From Bordetella parapertussis (GTDB lineage: Bacteria > Pseudomonadota > Gammaproteobacteria > Burkholderiales > Burkholderiaceae_A), in assembly GCA_945901825.1 (NCBI GenBank), contig CAMDMC010000009.1, positions 1 through 52,657 of the forward strand: DNA of 52,657 nt, given 5' to 3'. Numbering within the stretch: position 1 is the first letter of the stretch; every line of letters starts with the position of its first letter. A model generated the notes under the pieces. That model worked only from the letters and a program-made list of their open reading frames with translations, was not told where the DNA came from and did not search any database. Both the position numbers and the translations under genes were made by a program. Positions 31,709 to 40,835 of the stretch are shown in pieces.

Positions 31709-32406
31709 TACTCGGTCGCCCCCTGCTCCAGGAGCCGCTCACGGCGGGCGAAGTAAGCAGAACGCACTGAGACATAACGATCAAACGATATAAGGTCCAC
31801 CCCCTTCTCAAGTTCCAACAACCGTGTGCGCAGGTCGACCACCCGAACACCGGTAAGGGTTATGCGCTCGGCAGAATCGGGATTAAGCAGTTCACCAGTT
31901 ATGTCCATGCGCATGTCGGCTGCAGTCCCCACTGCATCTCGCAGGCTGCTTGGTCCAAGCAAGGGCAACATGACGTAGGGTCCATGCCCCACCCCCCAGC
32001 GGCCCAGAGTGAGCCCTGCGTCCTCGTTGGTTCTGGCCAGCCCAAGACTTGAGGCGGGGTCAAACAACCCTAAAAGACCCACAGTGGAATTCACAACAAA
32101 CCGGCCAGTGGACTCCAAAGCCGGCTTGGGCTCTGCCTGAAGGCTGTGATGAACCACCGAGGCAAGGTCGGATAAGTTAGAAAAAAAGTTGGTCACACGG
32201 TTGCGGATAACCTCAGGAATGGTGGCTTTGTAGGTCTGGGCAACTGGCTTTAGAACAGCCTTATCAAGACCGTCGTTAAAGCTGAACATAGCCCGGTTGT
32301 AGCGCTCCCAGGGGTCTCGCTCATCCACAGTATGCCCTGGGGGCAGGGAGGCACAGCCCGTAAGAAGAACGAAAGGCAGGGTAAGAAATACTAGGCGCGG
32401 GAACAT
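31708..32406 (-). CDS. mlaA: Outer-membrane lipoprotein MlaA (VacJ)
   Basis: MlaA removes mislocalised phospholipid from the outer leaflet of the outer membrane. From the ATG at 32406 the 232-residue product starts MFPRLVFLTLPFVLLTGCAS, an ideal lipoprotein signal with lipobox LTGC. The VacJ core follows: DPWERYNRAMFSFNDGLDK, NFFSNLSDLASVVHHSLQ, VNSTVGLLGLFDPAS and WGVGHGPYVMLPLLGPSSLRD. A longer frame from 32526 would overlap mlaD by 110 bases and bury the signal, so it is rejected. Inclusion of mlaA inside the mla operon is usual for betaproteobacteria, whereas E. coli keeps it apart. Confidence 0.95.
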   Translation of the reverse strand: MFPRLVFLTLPFVLLTGCASLPPGHTVDERDPWERYNRAMFSFNDGLDKAVLKPVAQTYKATIPEVIRNRVTNFFSNLSDLASVVHHSLQAEPKPALESTGRFVVNSTVGLLGLFDPASSLGLARTNEDAGLTLGRWGVGHGPYVMLPLLGPSSLRDAVGTAADMRMDITGELLNPDSAERITLTGVRVVDLRTRLLELEKGVDLISFDRYVSVRSAYFARRERLLEQGATE

Positions 32407-32416
32407 TGCGATAGTT

Positions 32417-32932
32417 TTATTTAAGCCCGGGCAGAGCGAGAGAGTCTGATTGCCCTGCAACGGGGGCTGAGCCCGATGGCTCGGAGGACGATCGGTTGTA
32501 AAGAAACTGCGAAATGAGATTCTCAAGCACGACTGCCGACTGCGTCATGACGATTCGATCGTTACTGGCAAGCATGTCCGTCTCGGCGCCTGGTTGCAGC
32601 CCAATGTACTTCTCACCAAGAAGTCCCGAGGTAAGAATCTGGGCCGAACTGTCTTTGGGAAACTTCACGTTGCCATCAAGCAGCAGCGTGACTCGCGCCT
32701 GATAACGCTGGTCGTCGAAATCGATGGATTGAACTCGACCCACAAGCACCCCTGCGCTGCGAACCGCCGAGCTTGGCTTAAGCCCACCAATGTCGTCAAA
32801 AAGAGCATAGACCTGGTAACCCTTAGGCACGGAGGCCCCCATAAGGTTGCTGACTTTCAATGCAAGAAAGAGCATGCCCAGGAGGCCGAGGACTAGAAAA
32901 GCTCCAACAGCTAGATTAGTTTTAGATTGCAT
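32417..32932 (-). CDS. mlaD: Phospholipid transport MCE protein MlaD
   Basis: MlaD is the membrane-anchored MCE-domain subunit that forms a hexameric ring over MlaE. From the ATG at 32932 the 171-residue product has one N-terminal helix (LAVGAFLVLGLLGMLFLALKV) and an MCE domain: YALFDDIGGLKPSSAVRSAGVLVGRV, AQILTSGLLGEKYIGLQPG. A Gly/Ser/Pro-rich tail follows. A GTG at 32968 would overlap mlaE by 11 bases and add 12 polar residues; the ATG 25 bp after mlaE fits the family start better. Confidence 0.93.
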   Translation of the reverse strand: MQSKTNLAVGAFLVLGLLGMLFLALKVSNLMGASVPKGYQVYALFDDIGGLKPSSAVRSAGVLVGRVQSIDFDDQRYQARVTLLLDGNVKFPKDSSAQILTSGLLGEKYIGLQPGAETDMLASNDRIVMTQSAVVLENLISQFLYNRSSSEPSGSAPVAGQSDSLALPGLK

Positions 32933-32957
32933 AGGGCTTAGCGTATCAGACCGTTCA

Positions 32958-33764
32958 CTAAAAACCACTGAACATCAGTGCGGTCAAAACGAAGTCGAGG
33001 CCCAGCACGGCAAGCGAGCCCACCACCACGGTGGCCGTGGTGGCGCGTGAGACCCCTTCGGGGGTTGGTCGGGCACTGTAGCCAAAATAAAGGGCAATCT
33101 GGGTAACAACAAGCCCAAAGACAATCGCCTTAACCAGGCCGTTGAGGATGTCGTCATAAAAGGCGACCCCGCCCGACATCTGGGACCAGAAGGCGCCCTG
33201 GTCAACACCAATGAGCCCGACGCCCACAAGCCAGCCACCCATTATGCCCACGGCTGAGAAGAGGGTTGCAAGCACGGGCACCGCAATAAGCCCCCCTGCA
33301 AGTCGAGGCGCCAGGACCCTGGCCACGGGGTCCACCGCCATGGCCTCCATGGCCGAGAGCTGCTCACCGGCCTTCATAAGCCCAATTTCCGCAGTAAGGG
33401 CTGTGCCAGCACGGCCGGCAAAAAGTAAGGCCGTCACAACCGGCCCAAGCTCCCGCACGAGCGAGAGGGCGACCAACAGGCCGAGCGCCTCCTCCGAGCC
33501 GTAACGACGCAGGGTGTAATAGCCTTGAAGGCCCAGAACAAGGCCAACAAATAGACCCGAGACAAGAATAATGGCAAGGGAATAATTGCCCAGAAAATGA
33601 ACCTGGGCTGCCACCAAGCGGGGCCGCGCAAACAAAATGGGTAGGCGACGCAGGATGGCGAGAAACAAAAGCAAAAAGGCGCCCGCCTGCTCAAGTACGC
33701 TTAAAAAGGATCCACCTAGCGACTCAACCCGCGCTCGAAGGCCGGGAGGCGTGGGCGTACTCAA
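32958..33764 (-). CDS. mlaE: Phospholipid transport permease MlaE
   Basis: MlaE is the inner-membrane permease of the Mla ABC complex. The 268-residue product has several hydrophobic helices and the conserved MlaE motifs LVRELGPVVTALLFAGRAGTALTAEIGLMKAGEQLSAMEAM and PRLAGGLIAVPVLA (only listed in pieces here; residues about 107-165). The C-terminal region has GYSARPTPEGVSRATTATVV, another family signature. It overlaps mlaF by 4 bases and is followed by mlaD. Confidence 0.94.
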   Translation of the reverse strand: MSTPTPPGLRARVESLGGSFLSVLEQAGAFLLLFLAILRRLPILFARPRLVAAQVHFLGNYSLAIILVSGLFVGLVLGLQGYYTLRRYGSEEALGLLVALSLVRELGPVVTALLFAGRAGTALTAEIGLMKAGEQLSAMEAMAVDPVARVLAPRLAGGLIAVPVLATLFSAVGIMGGWLVGVGLIGVDQGAFWSQMSGGVAFYDDILNGLVKAIVFGLVVTQIALYFGYSARPTPEGVSRATTATVVVGSLAVLGLDFVLTALMFSGF

Positions 33765-34585
33765 GGCCGTGATACCTTTCCAAAAAAAGAGTCCGACAGC
33801 TCAGGGGCCGGGTAGTGAAAGCCCACTGGTCCATCCTCTTCGCCTTTGAGGAACTGACGCAGATAGGGGTCCTGGGATTCACGAAGGCTAGCGGGCTCAC
33901 CCACCGCAACAAGCCTTGCGCCCGCCTTTCCTGGGGCCAGAACAGCAACTCGATCGGCAATGGCAAAGGTCTCGGCCACATCATGGGTGACCACAACGGA
34001 GCTTGCTCCCAGGGCGTCGTTGAGCCGCCGTATAAGCCGCGCCGTAACACCGAGCGAGATGGGGTCGAGCCCCGCAAAGGGTTCGTCGTAAAGAATAAGT
34101 TCTGGGTCCAGGGCAATGGCTCGCGCCAAAGCAACCCGTCGAGCCATGCCACCTGATATTTCCGAGGGCATCAGCTGGGCAGCCCCGCGCAGGCCAACCG
34201 ACTCAAGCTTAAGCAAGACGATGTCCTGAATCATCTGCTCTGACAGGTTGGTGTGCTCCCGCAAGGGAAAGGCCACATTTTCAAAGCAGCTAAGGTCGGT
34301 AAAAAGTGCCCCAAACTGGAACAAGAGCCCCATGCGCCTGCGAACTGCGAAAAGATCCTGGTGACTCACACCCCTTAGCAACTGGTTAAAGACGCTTACG
34401 CTGCCCGAGCTTGAGGCAACCAGCCCGGTCATCAGTCGCAACAAAGTCGTCTTGCCAACGCCCGAGCCGCCCATAATGGCGAGAACCTCCCCCGCCTTGA
34501 CCTCAAGGCTAAGGCTGTCAATGACCGGTCGCGTGCCGTAGCCAAAGCAGACATTGGAAAATACAAGCGGGCTGGATGAAGACAT
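33761..34585 (-). CDS. mlaF: Phospholipid transport ATP-binding protein MlaF
   Basis: MlaF powers the Mla lipid transporter. From the ATG at 34585 the 274-residue product has Walker A GGSGVGKTTLLRLMTG near residue 40, a Q-loop in MGLLFQFGALFTDLS, signature EISGGMARRVALARA, Walker B LILYDEPFAGLDPIS and the switch histidine in VVVTHDVAETF. The tail KGEEDGPVGFHYPAP contains the C-terminal extension known to contact the neighbouring MlaF. A GTG at 34648 is in frame but lacks a ribosome site. It heads the eleven-gene minus-strand run down to hisD and diverges from kdsD, as mlaF does near yrbG-kdsD in E. coli. Confidence 0.94.
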   Translation of the reverse strand: MSSSSPLVFSNVCFGYGTRPVIDSLSLEVKAGEVLAIMGGSGVGKTTLLRLMTGLVASSSGSVSVFNQLLRGVSHQDLFAVRRRMGLLFQFGALFTDLSCFENVAFPLREHTNLSEQMIQDIVLLKLESVGLRGAAQLMPSEISGGMARRVALARAIALDPELILYDEPFAGLDPISLGVTARLIRRLNDALGASSVVVTHDVAETFAIADRVAVLAPGKAGARLVAVGEPASLRESQDPYLRQFLKGEEDGPVGFHYPAPELSDSFFGKVSRP

Positions 34586-34766
34586 TCTAGGAATGGGACA
34601 ACAAAAAGAAGTCGAGAGCGAGCAGCAAAGGCGTAACCGGTCTTTCACTTGGCAAGAAGAACTCCATTCTAAACGCCTAGTTCCATTAAACTGGCAGCAT
34701 GTCGCGGTTTAACTTCTTGCCTGTTGTTTCCTACCCCTCTCGTACCGGCCAAGGGGCGTCTTCCTC

Positions 34767-35783
34767 ATGACCACCTCCCTGCTAGCCACGCCGCATGAAC
34801 TAGGCAAGCCAGATAACGCCTTAATTGCGGTTAGACGGGTTCTTCGAATTGAAGCAGCCGCCATTGAGCGGCTTAGCGAACAACTAGGTACTGAAGTAAG
34901 CCAGGCCGTTCAGACCATCCGGAGTCTCTCAACGCGCGGGGGTCGTCTGGTCGTCATGGGAATGGGCAAGTCGGGGCATATTGCACGAAAGCTTGCCGCC
35001 ACCTTCGCCTCAACCGGAACACCCGCTCTTTTCGTTCACCCCGCCGAAGCCAAGCACGGGGACCTCGGGATGATTCAGCCTCAAGACCTCGTACTTGCCA
35101 TCTCCCACTCTGGAGAGACCGAAGAACTCTGCGACGTTCTGCCTCACATTAAACGCATGGGCATTGCGCTTATTGCCATGACGGGGCGACCGGACTCACG
35201 ACTTGCCCGACTCAGCGATATTCATTTGGATGCCTCGGTTGTTGAGGAGGCCTGCCCATTGAACCTGGCACCAACGGCCAGTACCACTGCGGCGCTTGCC
35301 CTTGGGGACGCCCTGGCTGTTGCAGTACTGGAGGCCAGTGGCTTTAGCGCAGATGACTTCGCGCGATCCCACCCCGGCGGTAGTCTGGGCAGACGCCTGC
35401 TTGTCCGGGTGGGCGATGTGATGCGCCAAGGGGATCAAGTTCCCAAGGTAAGCGACTCTGCCTTGTTATCTCAGACACTTATTGAAATGACCAGCAAGCG
35501 GCTAGGCATGACCTGCGTGGTCGATGGGCAGGGACGTCTGGCGGGCATTTTTACCGACGGCGACCTGCGTCGCGTTCTTGAGAAACAGAAACTTCATACT
35601 CAGACGGCTGTAAAAGACATCATGACAAGGCACGTTAAGACCATCGCCTCCGAAGCGCTTGCCTCCGAGGCGGCCCACCTCATGGAGGAGCGTCGGATTA
35701 ATCATCTGGTGGTCGTGGATGCGGCCAATGCCCCGGTCGGCGTCATTGGCCTTCACGACCTTCTTGAGTCCAAGATTATCTAG
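34767..35783 (+). CDS. kdsD: Arabinose 5-phosphate isomerase
   Basis: KdsD converts ribulose 5-phosphate to arabinose 5-phosphate, the precursor of Kdo in lipopolysaccharide. The 338-residue product has an N-terminal SIS domain (VVMGMGKSGHIARKLAATFASTG, near residues 62-84; HPAEAKHGDLGMI; LAISHSGETEE) and two C-terminal CBS domains (about residues 220-330) ending in VVVDAANAPVGVIGLHDLL. It starts a plus-strand series that makes and exports LPS. An AAGGGG lies about 11 bases before the ATG. The 181 bp to the divergent mlaF should hold both promoters. Confidence 0.96.
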   Translation: MTTSLLATPHELGKPDNALIAVRRVLRIEAAAIERLSEQLGTEVSQAVQTIRSLSTRGGRLVVMGMGKSGHIARKLAATFASTGTPALFVHPAEAKHGDLGMIQPQDLVLAISHSGETEELCDVLPHIKRMGIALIAMTGRPDSRLARLSDIHLDASVVEEACPLNLAPTASTTAALALGDALAVAVLEASGFSADDFARSHPGGSLGRRLLVRVGDVMRQGDQVPKVSDSALLSQTLIEMTSKRLGMTCVVDGQGRLAGIFTDGDLRRVLEKQKLHTQTAVKDIMTRHVKTIASEALASEAAHLMEERRINHLVVVDAANAPVGVIGLHDLLESKII

Positions 35784-35798
35784 TGCCCGTCTGCCCTC

Positions 35799-36308
35799 AT
35801 GCCCTTTAAGAAAAGCCCTGCCAATGCCGCCGAACGCCTTCAAGCCATTAAGGCCGTGTTTTTGGATGTGGATGGGGTTATGACCGACGGAGGCCTCTTC
35901 TACGGTGAGCAAGGAGAGAGCCTCAAGCGATTCCACGTTCACGACGGGCAGGGCGTACAGTCCATGCGCAGCCAGGGGCTGGTCGTGGGTATCATCTCAG
36001 GCCGATCCCACCTCGCAGTCAACAGGCGCGCCCAGGAACTGGGGATTCACCCTGTTTTTCAAGGCATCAGCGACAAGCTTCAATGCCTAAAAGACTGGAC
36101 TAAAGAGGCCCGGCTAAACCTTTATGAAATTGCCTTTATGGGCGATGACCTGGCCGACCTTCCCGTACTCAAGGCGGTTGGTTTTGCAGCCGGTGTGCCC
36201 AACGCCATCGCTGAAGTCCAGCAGGCGAGCCACTGGATCGCCGACAAGCCCGGTGGCCAAGGCGCGGTCCGCTGCCTTGCTGACCTCTTTGCGGAGCATG
36301 CCCAATGA
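35799..36308 (+). CDS. kdsC: 3-Deoxy-D-manno-octulosonate 8-phosphate phosphatase
   Basis: KdsC dephosphorylates Kdo 8-phosphate to Kdo. The 169-residue product is a HAD phosphatase without a cap: DxD motif FLDVDGVMTDG near residue 24, motif II IISGRSH, a Lys in GISDKLQ and motif IV FMGDDLADLPVLK. Length and motif spacing match KdsC. It follows kdsD by 15 bp and overlaps lptC by 4 bases (ATGA). Confidence 0.96.
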   Translation: MPFKKSPANAAERLQAIKAVFLDVDGVMTDGGLFYGEQGESLKRFHVHDGQGVQSMRSQGLVVGIISGRSHLAVNRRAQELGIHPVFQGISDKLQCLKDWTKEARLNLYEIAFMGDDLADLPVLKAVGFAAGVPNAIAEVQQASHWIADKPGGQGAVRCLADLFAEHAQ

Positions 36309-36892
36309 GGCTTGCCGTTCTCGAGCGCCTCGGCAGCCTGGTCTCCATTGCCATGGTCGGAGCACTGACGCTTGCTGCATGGCTGCTTAGCGAACTGGTT
36401 GCTCAGTCCTCTAACCCCGCATCCTCACGACCTGCTGGTTCAATCTCTACCGTCATTACCAAGGCCGAGATTCTTCAAACCAATGCGCAAGGCTCGGCCC
36501 AGTACCAGGTAAGGGCGCCCCGCGTTGACCTATTCAATGACGGGCAGGCATTGCTCGATCAACCAGAGCTTGTCTCGCTTACGCAGGCACAGACGGGGCC
36601 CGCCATGTCGGCTCGGGCAGACTCCGCCGTGATTTCAAGTAACCAACAAGAAATTGAGATCCGGGGTAACGCCCAAATTAGCAGGCCTGCCCAGCTGAGG
36701 GAGCCCGCCCTTGAGGTTACAAGCCCTTGGATTCGGTTCGATCTGAAAAAACAAACGGCTCAGACAACCGCTCCCGTGCGAGTGGTGCGTGGCACATCGG
36801 TTTTAACGGGCGATGGCCTTTTGCTTGATCAACGCGCTGAGACCTTGCGGGTGTTGTCCAATACTCAAATGATTCTCAAGCCTGAAAGCTAA
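36305..36892 (+). CDS. lptC: LPS export protein LptC
   Basis: LptC is the bitopic inner-membrane protein that passes LPS from LptB2FG to the LptA bridge. The 195-residue product has one N-terminal helix (about residues 12-33) and a beta-jellyroll periplasmic region. Typical features are AQYQVRAPRVDLFNDGQALLD, where family members show a Y-x-hydrophobic...H/LF pattern, and later GDGLLLDQRAETLRVLSNTQM. Weak overall similarity is normal for LptC; position between kdsC and lptA makes the assignment firm. Confidence 0.92.
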   Translation: MRLAVLERLGSLVSIAMVGALTLAAWLLSELVAQSSNPASSRPAGSISTVITKAEILQTNAQGSAQYQVRAPRVDLFNDGQALLDQPELVSLTQAQTGPAMSARADSAVISSNQQEIEIRGNAQISRPAQLREPALEVTSPWIRFDLKKQTAQTTAPVRVVRGTSVLTGDGLLLDQRAETLRVLSNTQMILKPES

Positions 36893-36921
36893 CTTCCTTG
36901 GGTCATCCACACATCAAGCCC

Positions 36922-37515
36922 ATGCTGCTCGCCTGTCTTTCGGGGTTCTGGGCCAGAAATTCGTCCAGGGTCTGTCTTGCGCTAGTTGCTGGCTTATTCG
37001 GCCCTTCAATCATGGCAACGCAGCCACCTGCAACCAAAATTGATGCCGACGAGCTGCGGCACGATGAGCAGAAACTGGTGACCGAGTTTAGGGGTAACGT
37101 GAACCTGAATCGGGGGGCGCTGAGCCTTCAAGGCGATGCGCTTGAGCTCGAACAACTGCCCAACTCGGGCATGAAGGGTCGGGTCACGGGCCAGCCCGCG
37201 CGTTTTCAACAAAAGCCTGCGGACAGCAACGAGTCGGTGGAAGGCCAGGGCAAGACCATTCAATACAACAGTCAGACGGAAATTGTGGTGATTGATGGAG
37301 AGGCTGTTCTGAGGCGCCTTCTGAATGGCCAGGTCGTTGACACGGTGGCCGGCGACCGGCTGGTCTACGACCAGGTCACCCAGACCTATCGGGTCGAGTC
37401 AACGCCCGGGCAACCTCGCACCCGTATGACACTCATGCCGCGCCCGGCCCAGACACCGACCTCACCCGAGCCACCCCTGTCTAGGCCTTCCACCAGCACG
37501 CCATCCAAGCCATGA
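36922..37515 (+). CDS. lptA: LPS transport periplasmic protein LptA
   Basis: LptA forms the periplasmic filament that carries LPS to the outer membrane. From the ATG at 36922 the 197-residue product has a signal region ([19 protein letters not shown]) and an OstA-like jellyroll: [55 protein letters not shown] and [20 protein letters not shown] Pro/Ser/Thr-rich tail of about 30 residues is probably disordered. A TTG at 36898 would add 8 residues. It overlaps lptB by 4 bases. Confidence 0.93.
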   Translation: MLLACLSGFWARNSSRVCLALVAGLFGPSIMATQPPATKIDADELRHDEQKLVTEFRGNVNLNRGALSLQGDALELEQLPNSGMKGRVTGQPARFQQKPADSNESVEGQGKTIQYNSQTEIVVIDGEAVLRRLLNGQVVDTVAGDRLVYDQVTQTYRVESTPGQPRTRMTLMPRPAQTPTSPEPPLSRPSTSTPSKP

Positions 37516-38279
37516 GCCTTCAGGCTGCACCCAGCGAAGACTCTGTTCTCGATGTTCAAAACCTTAAGAAGGGCTATCAGGGCCGCTCCGTGGTCCGCGA
37601 CGTCTCGCTCACGGTTAAAACGGGCGAAGTCGTTGGGCTGCTTGGCCCAAATGGCGCAGGCAAGACCACCTGCTTCTACATGATCGTGGGGCTTGTACCC
37701 GCCGATGGAGGACGTATCAAGCTCGACGGCATGGACCTCACCCGACGGCCAATCCACCAAAGGGCGCAGCATGGCCTTTCCTATCTGCCGCAAGAGGCCT
37801 CTATTTTTCGAAGGCTTACAGTCGCAGACAACATCCGAGCCATTCTGGAATTACAAAAAACAACAAGCGGCCAGCCTCTGGGCCAGACCGAGATCGACCG
37901 GCGCCTTCGTGAGCTTTTAAAAGAGCTCCAAATAACGGGCATCGAACACAGCCTTGGTCAGTCGCTCTCCGGCGGGGAGCGCCGGCGAGTGGAGATTGCT
38001 CGGGCCTTGGCAACCGACCCCAAATTTATTTTGCTCGATGAGCCCTTTGCCGGGGTTGACCCCATTGCGGTCATTGAGATCCAAAGAATTATTCGCTTTC
38101 TAAAAAGCAAAGGCATCGGGGTTTTAATTACTGACCATAATGTCCGAGAGACCCTCGGAATCTGCGATCATGCGACTATCCTAAATAACGGAGAAGTGCT
38201 TGCAAGCGGAACGCCAGCCGACATCGTTGACAATACGGAGGTTCGCCAGGTGTATCTTGGCGAGCATTTCAGAATGTAA
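37512..38279 (+). CDS. lptB: LPS export ATP-binding protein LptB
   Basis: LptB is the ATPase of the LptB2FG extractor. The 255-residue product has Walker [18 protein letters not shown] near residue 42 (the Cys-Phe-Tyr-Met stretch is an LptB hallmark), Q-loop [12 protein letters not shown], signature [15 protein letters not shown], Walker [17 protein letters not shown] and switch [14 protein letters not shown]. It overlaps lptA by 4 bases and is followed by rpoN after 15 bp, the order conserved from beta- to gammaproteobacteria. Confidence 0.97.
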   Translation: MSLQAAPSEDSVLDVQNLKKGYQGRSVVRDVSLTVKTGEVVGLLGPNGAGKTTCFYMIVGLVPADGGRIKLDGMDLTRRPIHQRAQHGLSYLPQEASIFRRLTVADNIRAILELQKTTSGQPLGQTEIDRRLRELLKELQITGIEHSLGQSLSGGERRRVEIARALATDPKFILLDEPFAGVDPIAVIEIQRIIRFLKSKGIGVLITDHNVRETLGICDHATILNNGEVLASGTPADIVDNTEVRQVYLGEHFRM

Positions 38280-38294
38280 GGATTGCCTGTCGGT

Positions 38295-39752
38295 ATGAAG
38301 ATTACCCTTACCACCAAGACAAGTCAGCAGCTCTCGCTCACGCCACAGCTGCAGCAGGCCATTCGGCTGCTCACCCTCTCAAACCTTGAATTACGCCAAG
38401 AGCTCGACGACTTTGTGCGTGATAACCCATTGCTCGAGCTTGAAGATGTGGCAGACGCCCCCGTCTCCGAGGCCGAACCCGAGGGCCCAGCCGAGGCGGC
38501 CGACAACCGGGAGGAAGAGCTTGACAGCCTTGCCGACTGGAAGACCAAACAGGCAGGCGATGGCGATGATGACGGCCGCGAAGACCAGGACCAATCCACC
38601 ATTAGCCTAAACAGCCACCTGCGCGAGCAGGCGGCAGGTCTACAGCTTGAGCCCAAAGACCGGCTCTGGCTTGAGATTCTTATTGAGGCTCTTGACGAAG
38701 ATGGCTATCTGCGGGACGACCTTCAAGAGATTGCTGCGAGCTTTGACCACGTTTTTATGGAGCATTTTGACGAGCCCTTGCTTGAAGAAGAGTATCTGGT
38801 TGGGCTTCGGCTTTTGCAGTCGCTCGAGCCCGCTGGGGTAGGCGCGCGTAACCTTCAGGAATGTCTGTTGCTGCAACTTGAAGTCTTCCGTCAGGCATGC
38901 ACGGCCTTTGATGCATCGCAATCCAATAGCACCCGCGAGGAGCTTCTAACGGCCAGCCACTATGCCCTTGCCCGGCGACTGATTGAAGATCATATCGAGA
39001 CCCTTGGCAATGCCAACCCCGTGAGCCTTGCCAAAACACTGGGCGAAGACAAGAACGATCTTGTTGAAGCCTTACGCCTTGTTCGCAGCCTTAACCCCCG
39101 GCCGGCTGGGCTTTTTCGTGACCAGCATGCGGGCTACCTTATTCCAGACGTGGTGGTCTACAAAACCCGAAATGGTCTCTGGCGAGCCCGGCTCGCAAGC
39201 GGGGCGCTGCCTAAGCTCTCCATTAATAATGACTACGCACAGCTTATTAAAACCACGGGCGGGGAGTCGTCGAACCTCTCACAAAAGCTGCAAGAGGCTC
39301 GCTGGATGCTTAAAAATATTCAACAGCGGTCGGACACGATTTTAAGAGTCTCCCAGGCCATTGTTGAGGCTCAGCAAGCTTTCTTCGAGGACGGTCCCAA
39401 AGCGATGCGACCCCTGGTCCTGCGTGATATTGCCGAGGAGTGCGAACTTCATGAGTCTACGGTCTCCCGGGTCACCAGTCAGAAATTTATGTTGACGCCG
39501 CTTGGCTGTTTTGAACTTAAGTACTTCTTTGGAAGTCATGTCTCCACCGACGACGGAGGAACGGCGTCAGCAACCTCCCTTCGCGCCCAGATTGCCGACT
39601 GGATTAAAGGCGAAACCCCTGGAAAGCCGCTTTCAGACCAGGCCATTGCCGATCGTTTTGCAGAGTCAGGGGTTGTGGTTGCCAGGCGTACCGTAGCGAA
39701 GTACCGTGAAGCATTACGAATTCCAAGCGCTGCCCAACGTAGGCATCGCTAA
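38295..39752 (+). CDS. rpoN: RNA polymerase sigma-54 factor
   Basis: RpoN directs RNA polymerase to -24/-12 promoters and needs enhancer-binding activators. From the ATG at 38295 (AAGGA 12 bases upstream) the 485-residue product has the Gln/Leu-rich activator region (QQLSLTPQLQQAIRLLTLSN), an acidic linker (about residues 50-100) and the core-binding domain. The DNA-binding region includes LRDIAEECELHESTVSRVTS, and the RpoN box ARRTVAKYRE stands at residues 463-472. An in-frame TTG at 38283 sits directly against the ribosome site and is unlikely. Confidence 0.97.
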   Translation: MKITLTTKTSQQLSLTPQLQQAIRLLTLSNLELRQELDDFVRDNPLLELEDVADAPVSEAEPEGPAEAADNREEELDSLADWKTKQAGDGDDDGREDQDQSTISLNSHLREQAAGLQLEPKDRLWLEILIEALDEDGYLRDDLQEIAASFDHVFMEHFDEPLLEEEYLVGLRLLQSLEPAGVGARNLQECLLLQLEVFRQACTAFDASQSNSTREELLTASHYALARRLIEDHIETLGNANPVSLAKTLGEDKNDLVEALRLVRSLNPRPAGLFRDQHAGYLIPDVVVYKTRNGLWRARLASGALPKLSINNDYAQLIKTTGGESSNLSQKLQEARWMLKNIQQRSDTILRVSQAIVEAQQAFFEDGPKAMRPLVLRDIAEECELHESTVSRVTSQKFMLTPLGCFELKYFFGSHVSTDDGGTASATSLRAQIADWIKGETPGKPLSDQAIADRFAESGVVVARRTVAKYREALRIPSAAQRRHR

Positions 39753-39799
39753 ATAAAGGGTCTCAAAGCTCAGTCAATCAATAACAAGGGAGGCGCCGT

Positions 39800-40129
39800 A
39801 TGAACATCAACATCGTGGGTCATCACCTCGAGGTCACCAAGGCCATTGAAGGCTACGTTGAGCAAAAGCTCAGTCGGGTCTGGCGACATTTTTCAAACGG
39901 CCAAGAGGCAAACGTCGTTCTCTCTGTTGAGAAGCGCGAGCAGAAGGCAGAAATCACGGTGCATTTCCAGGGCAAAGACCTACATGCCGAATCCAAGCAC
40001 GACGACATGTACGCTGCCATCGACCTGCTTGCTGACAAACTCGACCGCCAAGTGCTTCGCTACAAAGAACAACATCAGTCAGGAGGCCATCCCTCAAGGG
40101 TCGCGGCCAAGGGGCTTGATCAGGTCTAA
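39800..40129 (+). CDS. hpf: Ribosome hibernation promoting factor
   Basis: HPF binds inactive 30S subunits and promotes 100S dimers in slow growth. The 109-residue product is a short/intermediate form (RaiA fold): NIVGHHLEVTKAIEGYVEQKLSRVWRHF, the VEKREQKAEITVHFQGKDLHAE strand pair, and DDMYAAIDLLADKLDRQV. It lacks the C-terminal dimerising domain of long HPF. It has a strong GGGAGG ribosome site 7 bases before the ATG and follows rpoN by 47 bp, the common proteobacterial arrangement (also called yhbH). Confidence 0.95.
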   Translation: MNINIVGHHLEVTKAIEGYVEQKLSRVWRHFSNGQEANVVLSVEKREQKAEITVHFQGKDLHAESKHDDMYAAIDLLADKLDRQVLRYKEQHQSGGHPSRVAAKGLDQV

Positions 40130-40291
40130 CGCACCGAAAGGTAAGCCCAGGCATGCATCAGCCAACCGGCCTGGCCCTTGGGCAACACCCGGGGCTTTGG
40201 GACCGCCAATTCCCCAATATTGCGACGCAGCATATCGGGGGGAGACTCGCTATAATTCTCCAGACACGTCTGTGCAAGGAGAGTTCGTCAT

Positions 40292-40759
40292 ATGAACCGT
40301 ATCAGTCAGCTGCTACTGGCAAACAGCGTCCTTATCGATGTCGAGGCCACAAGCAAAAAACGCGTCTTCGAGCGGGCAGGCCTGTTATTCGAAGAACGTC
40401 GAGGAATCGCAAGGGCCAAGGTCTTCGATTCCTTATTCGCTCGGGAACGACTCGGCTCGACGGGCCTTGGCGAGGGAATTGCCATTCCTCATGGTCGCAT
40501 CAAGGGAATCGAAGAGGCAGTGGCCGCGGTTATACGACTTGTCGAGCCGATTGCCTTCGATGCCCCCGATGGAAAACCGGTGTCACTTCTTATATTTCTG
40601 CTCGTGCCCGAGCAGGCCACCCAGGAGCATCTCGAACTTCTCTCCGAAGTCGCCGAGATGGTGTCCGACACCGGGCTTCGGGAAGCCGTGCTCTCAAGCC
40701 AGACCTCGCAAAAGCTCTACGACACACTGGCGGCCTGGGGGCCCTCGGCGACACAGTAA
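40292..40759 (+). CDS. ptsN: PTS IIA-like nitrogen-regulatory protein PtsN
   Basis: EIIA-Ntr, the terminal phosphoacceptor of the nitrogen PTS, regulates potassium transport and other targets. The 155-residue product has the active-site His67 in GLGEGIAIPHGRI and later FDAPDGKPVSLLIFLLVPEQATQEHLELLSEVAEM (residues about 90-124), as expected. GGAG lies 10 bases before the ATG. A TATAAT at 40251-40256 could be a -10 but has no good -35 at the right distance. The ptsN-hprK-rapZ order after rpoN is usual in Burkholderiales. Confidence 0.95.
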   Translation: MNRISQLLLANSVLIDVEATSKKRVFERAGLLFEERRGIARAKVFDSLFARERLGSTGLGEGIAIPHGRIKGIEEAVAAVIRLVEPIAFDAPDGKPVSLLIFLLVPEQATQEHLELLSEVAEMVSDTGLREAVLSSQTSQKLYDTLAAWGPSATQ

Positions 40760-40835
40760 GAAGCCTGCCTTCAACAACACGACGGGACCGTAACCCGCCC
40801 GTCGCCCATAACGACCCCCTTCAGCATGGTCGAGC

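Noticed and set aside
32407..32526. An N-terminal extension of mlaA overlapping mlaD
   Set aside because: It would bury the lipoprotein signal peptide that begins exactly at the ATG at 32406.
40251..40282. TATAAT before ptsN and a TCTCC/GGAGA pairing that could mask its ribosome site
   Set aside because: There is no -35 at a workable distance, and if that -10 were used the TCTCC arm would not be transcribed.
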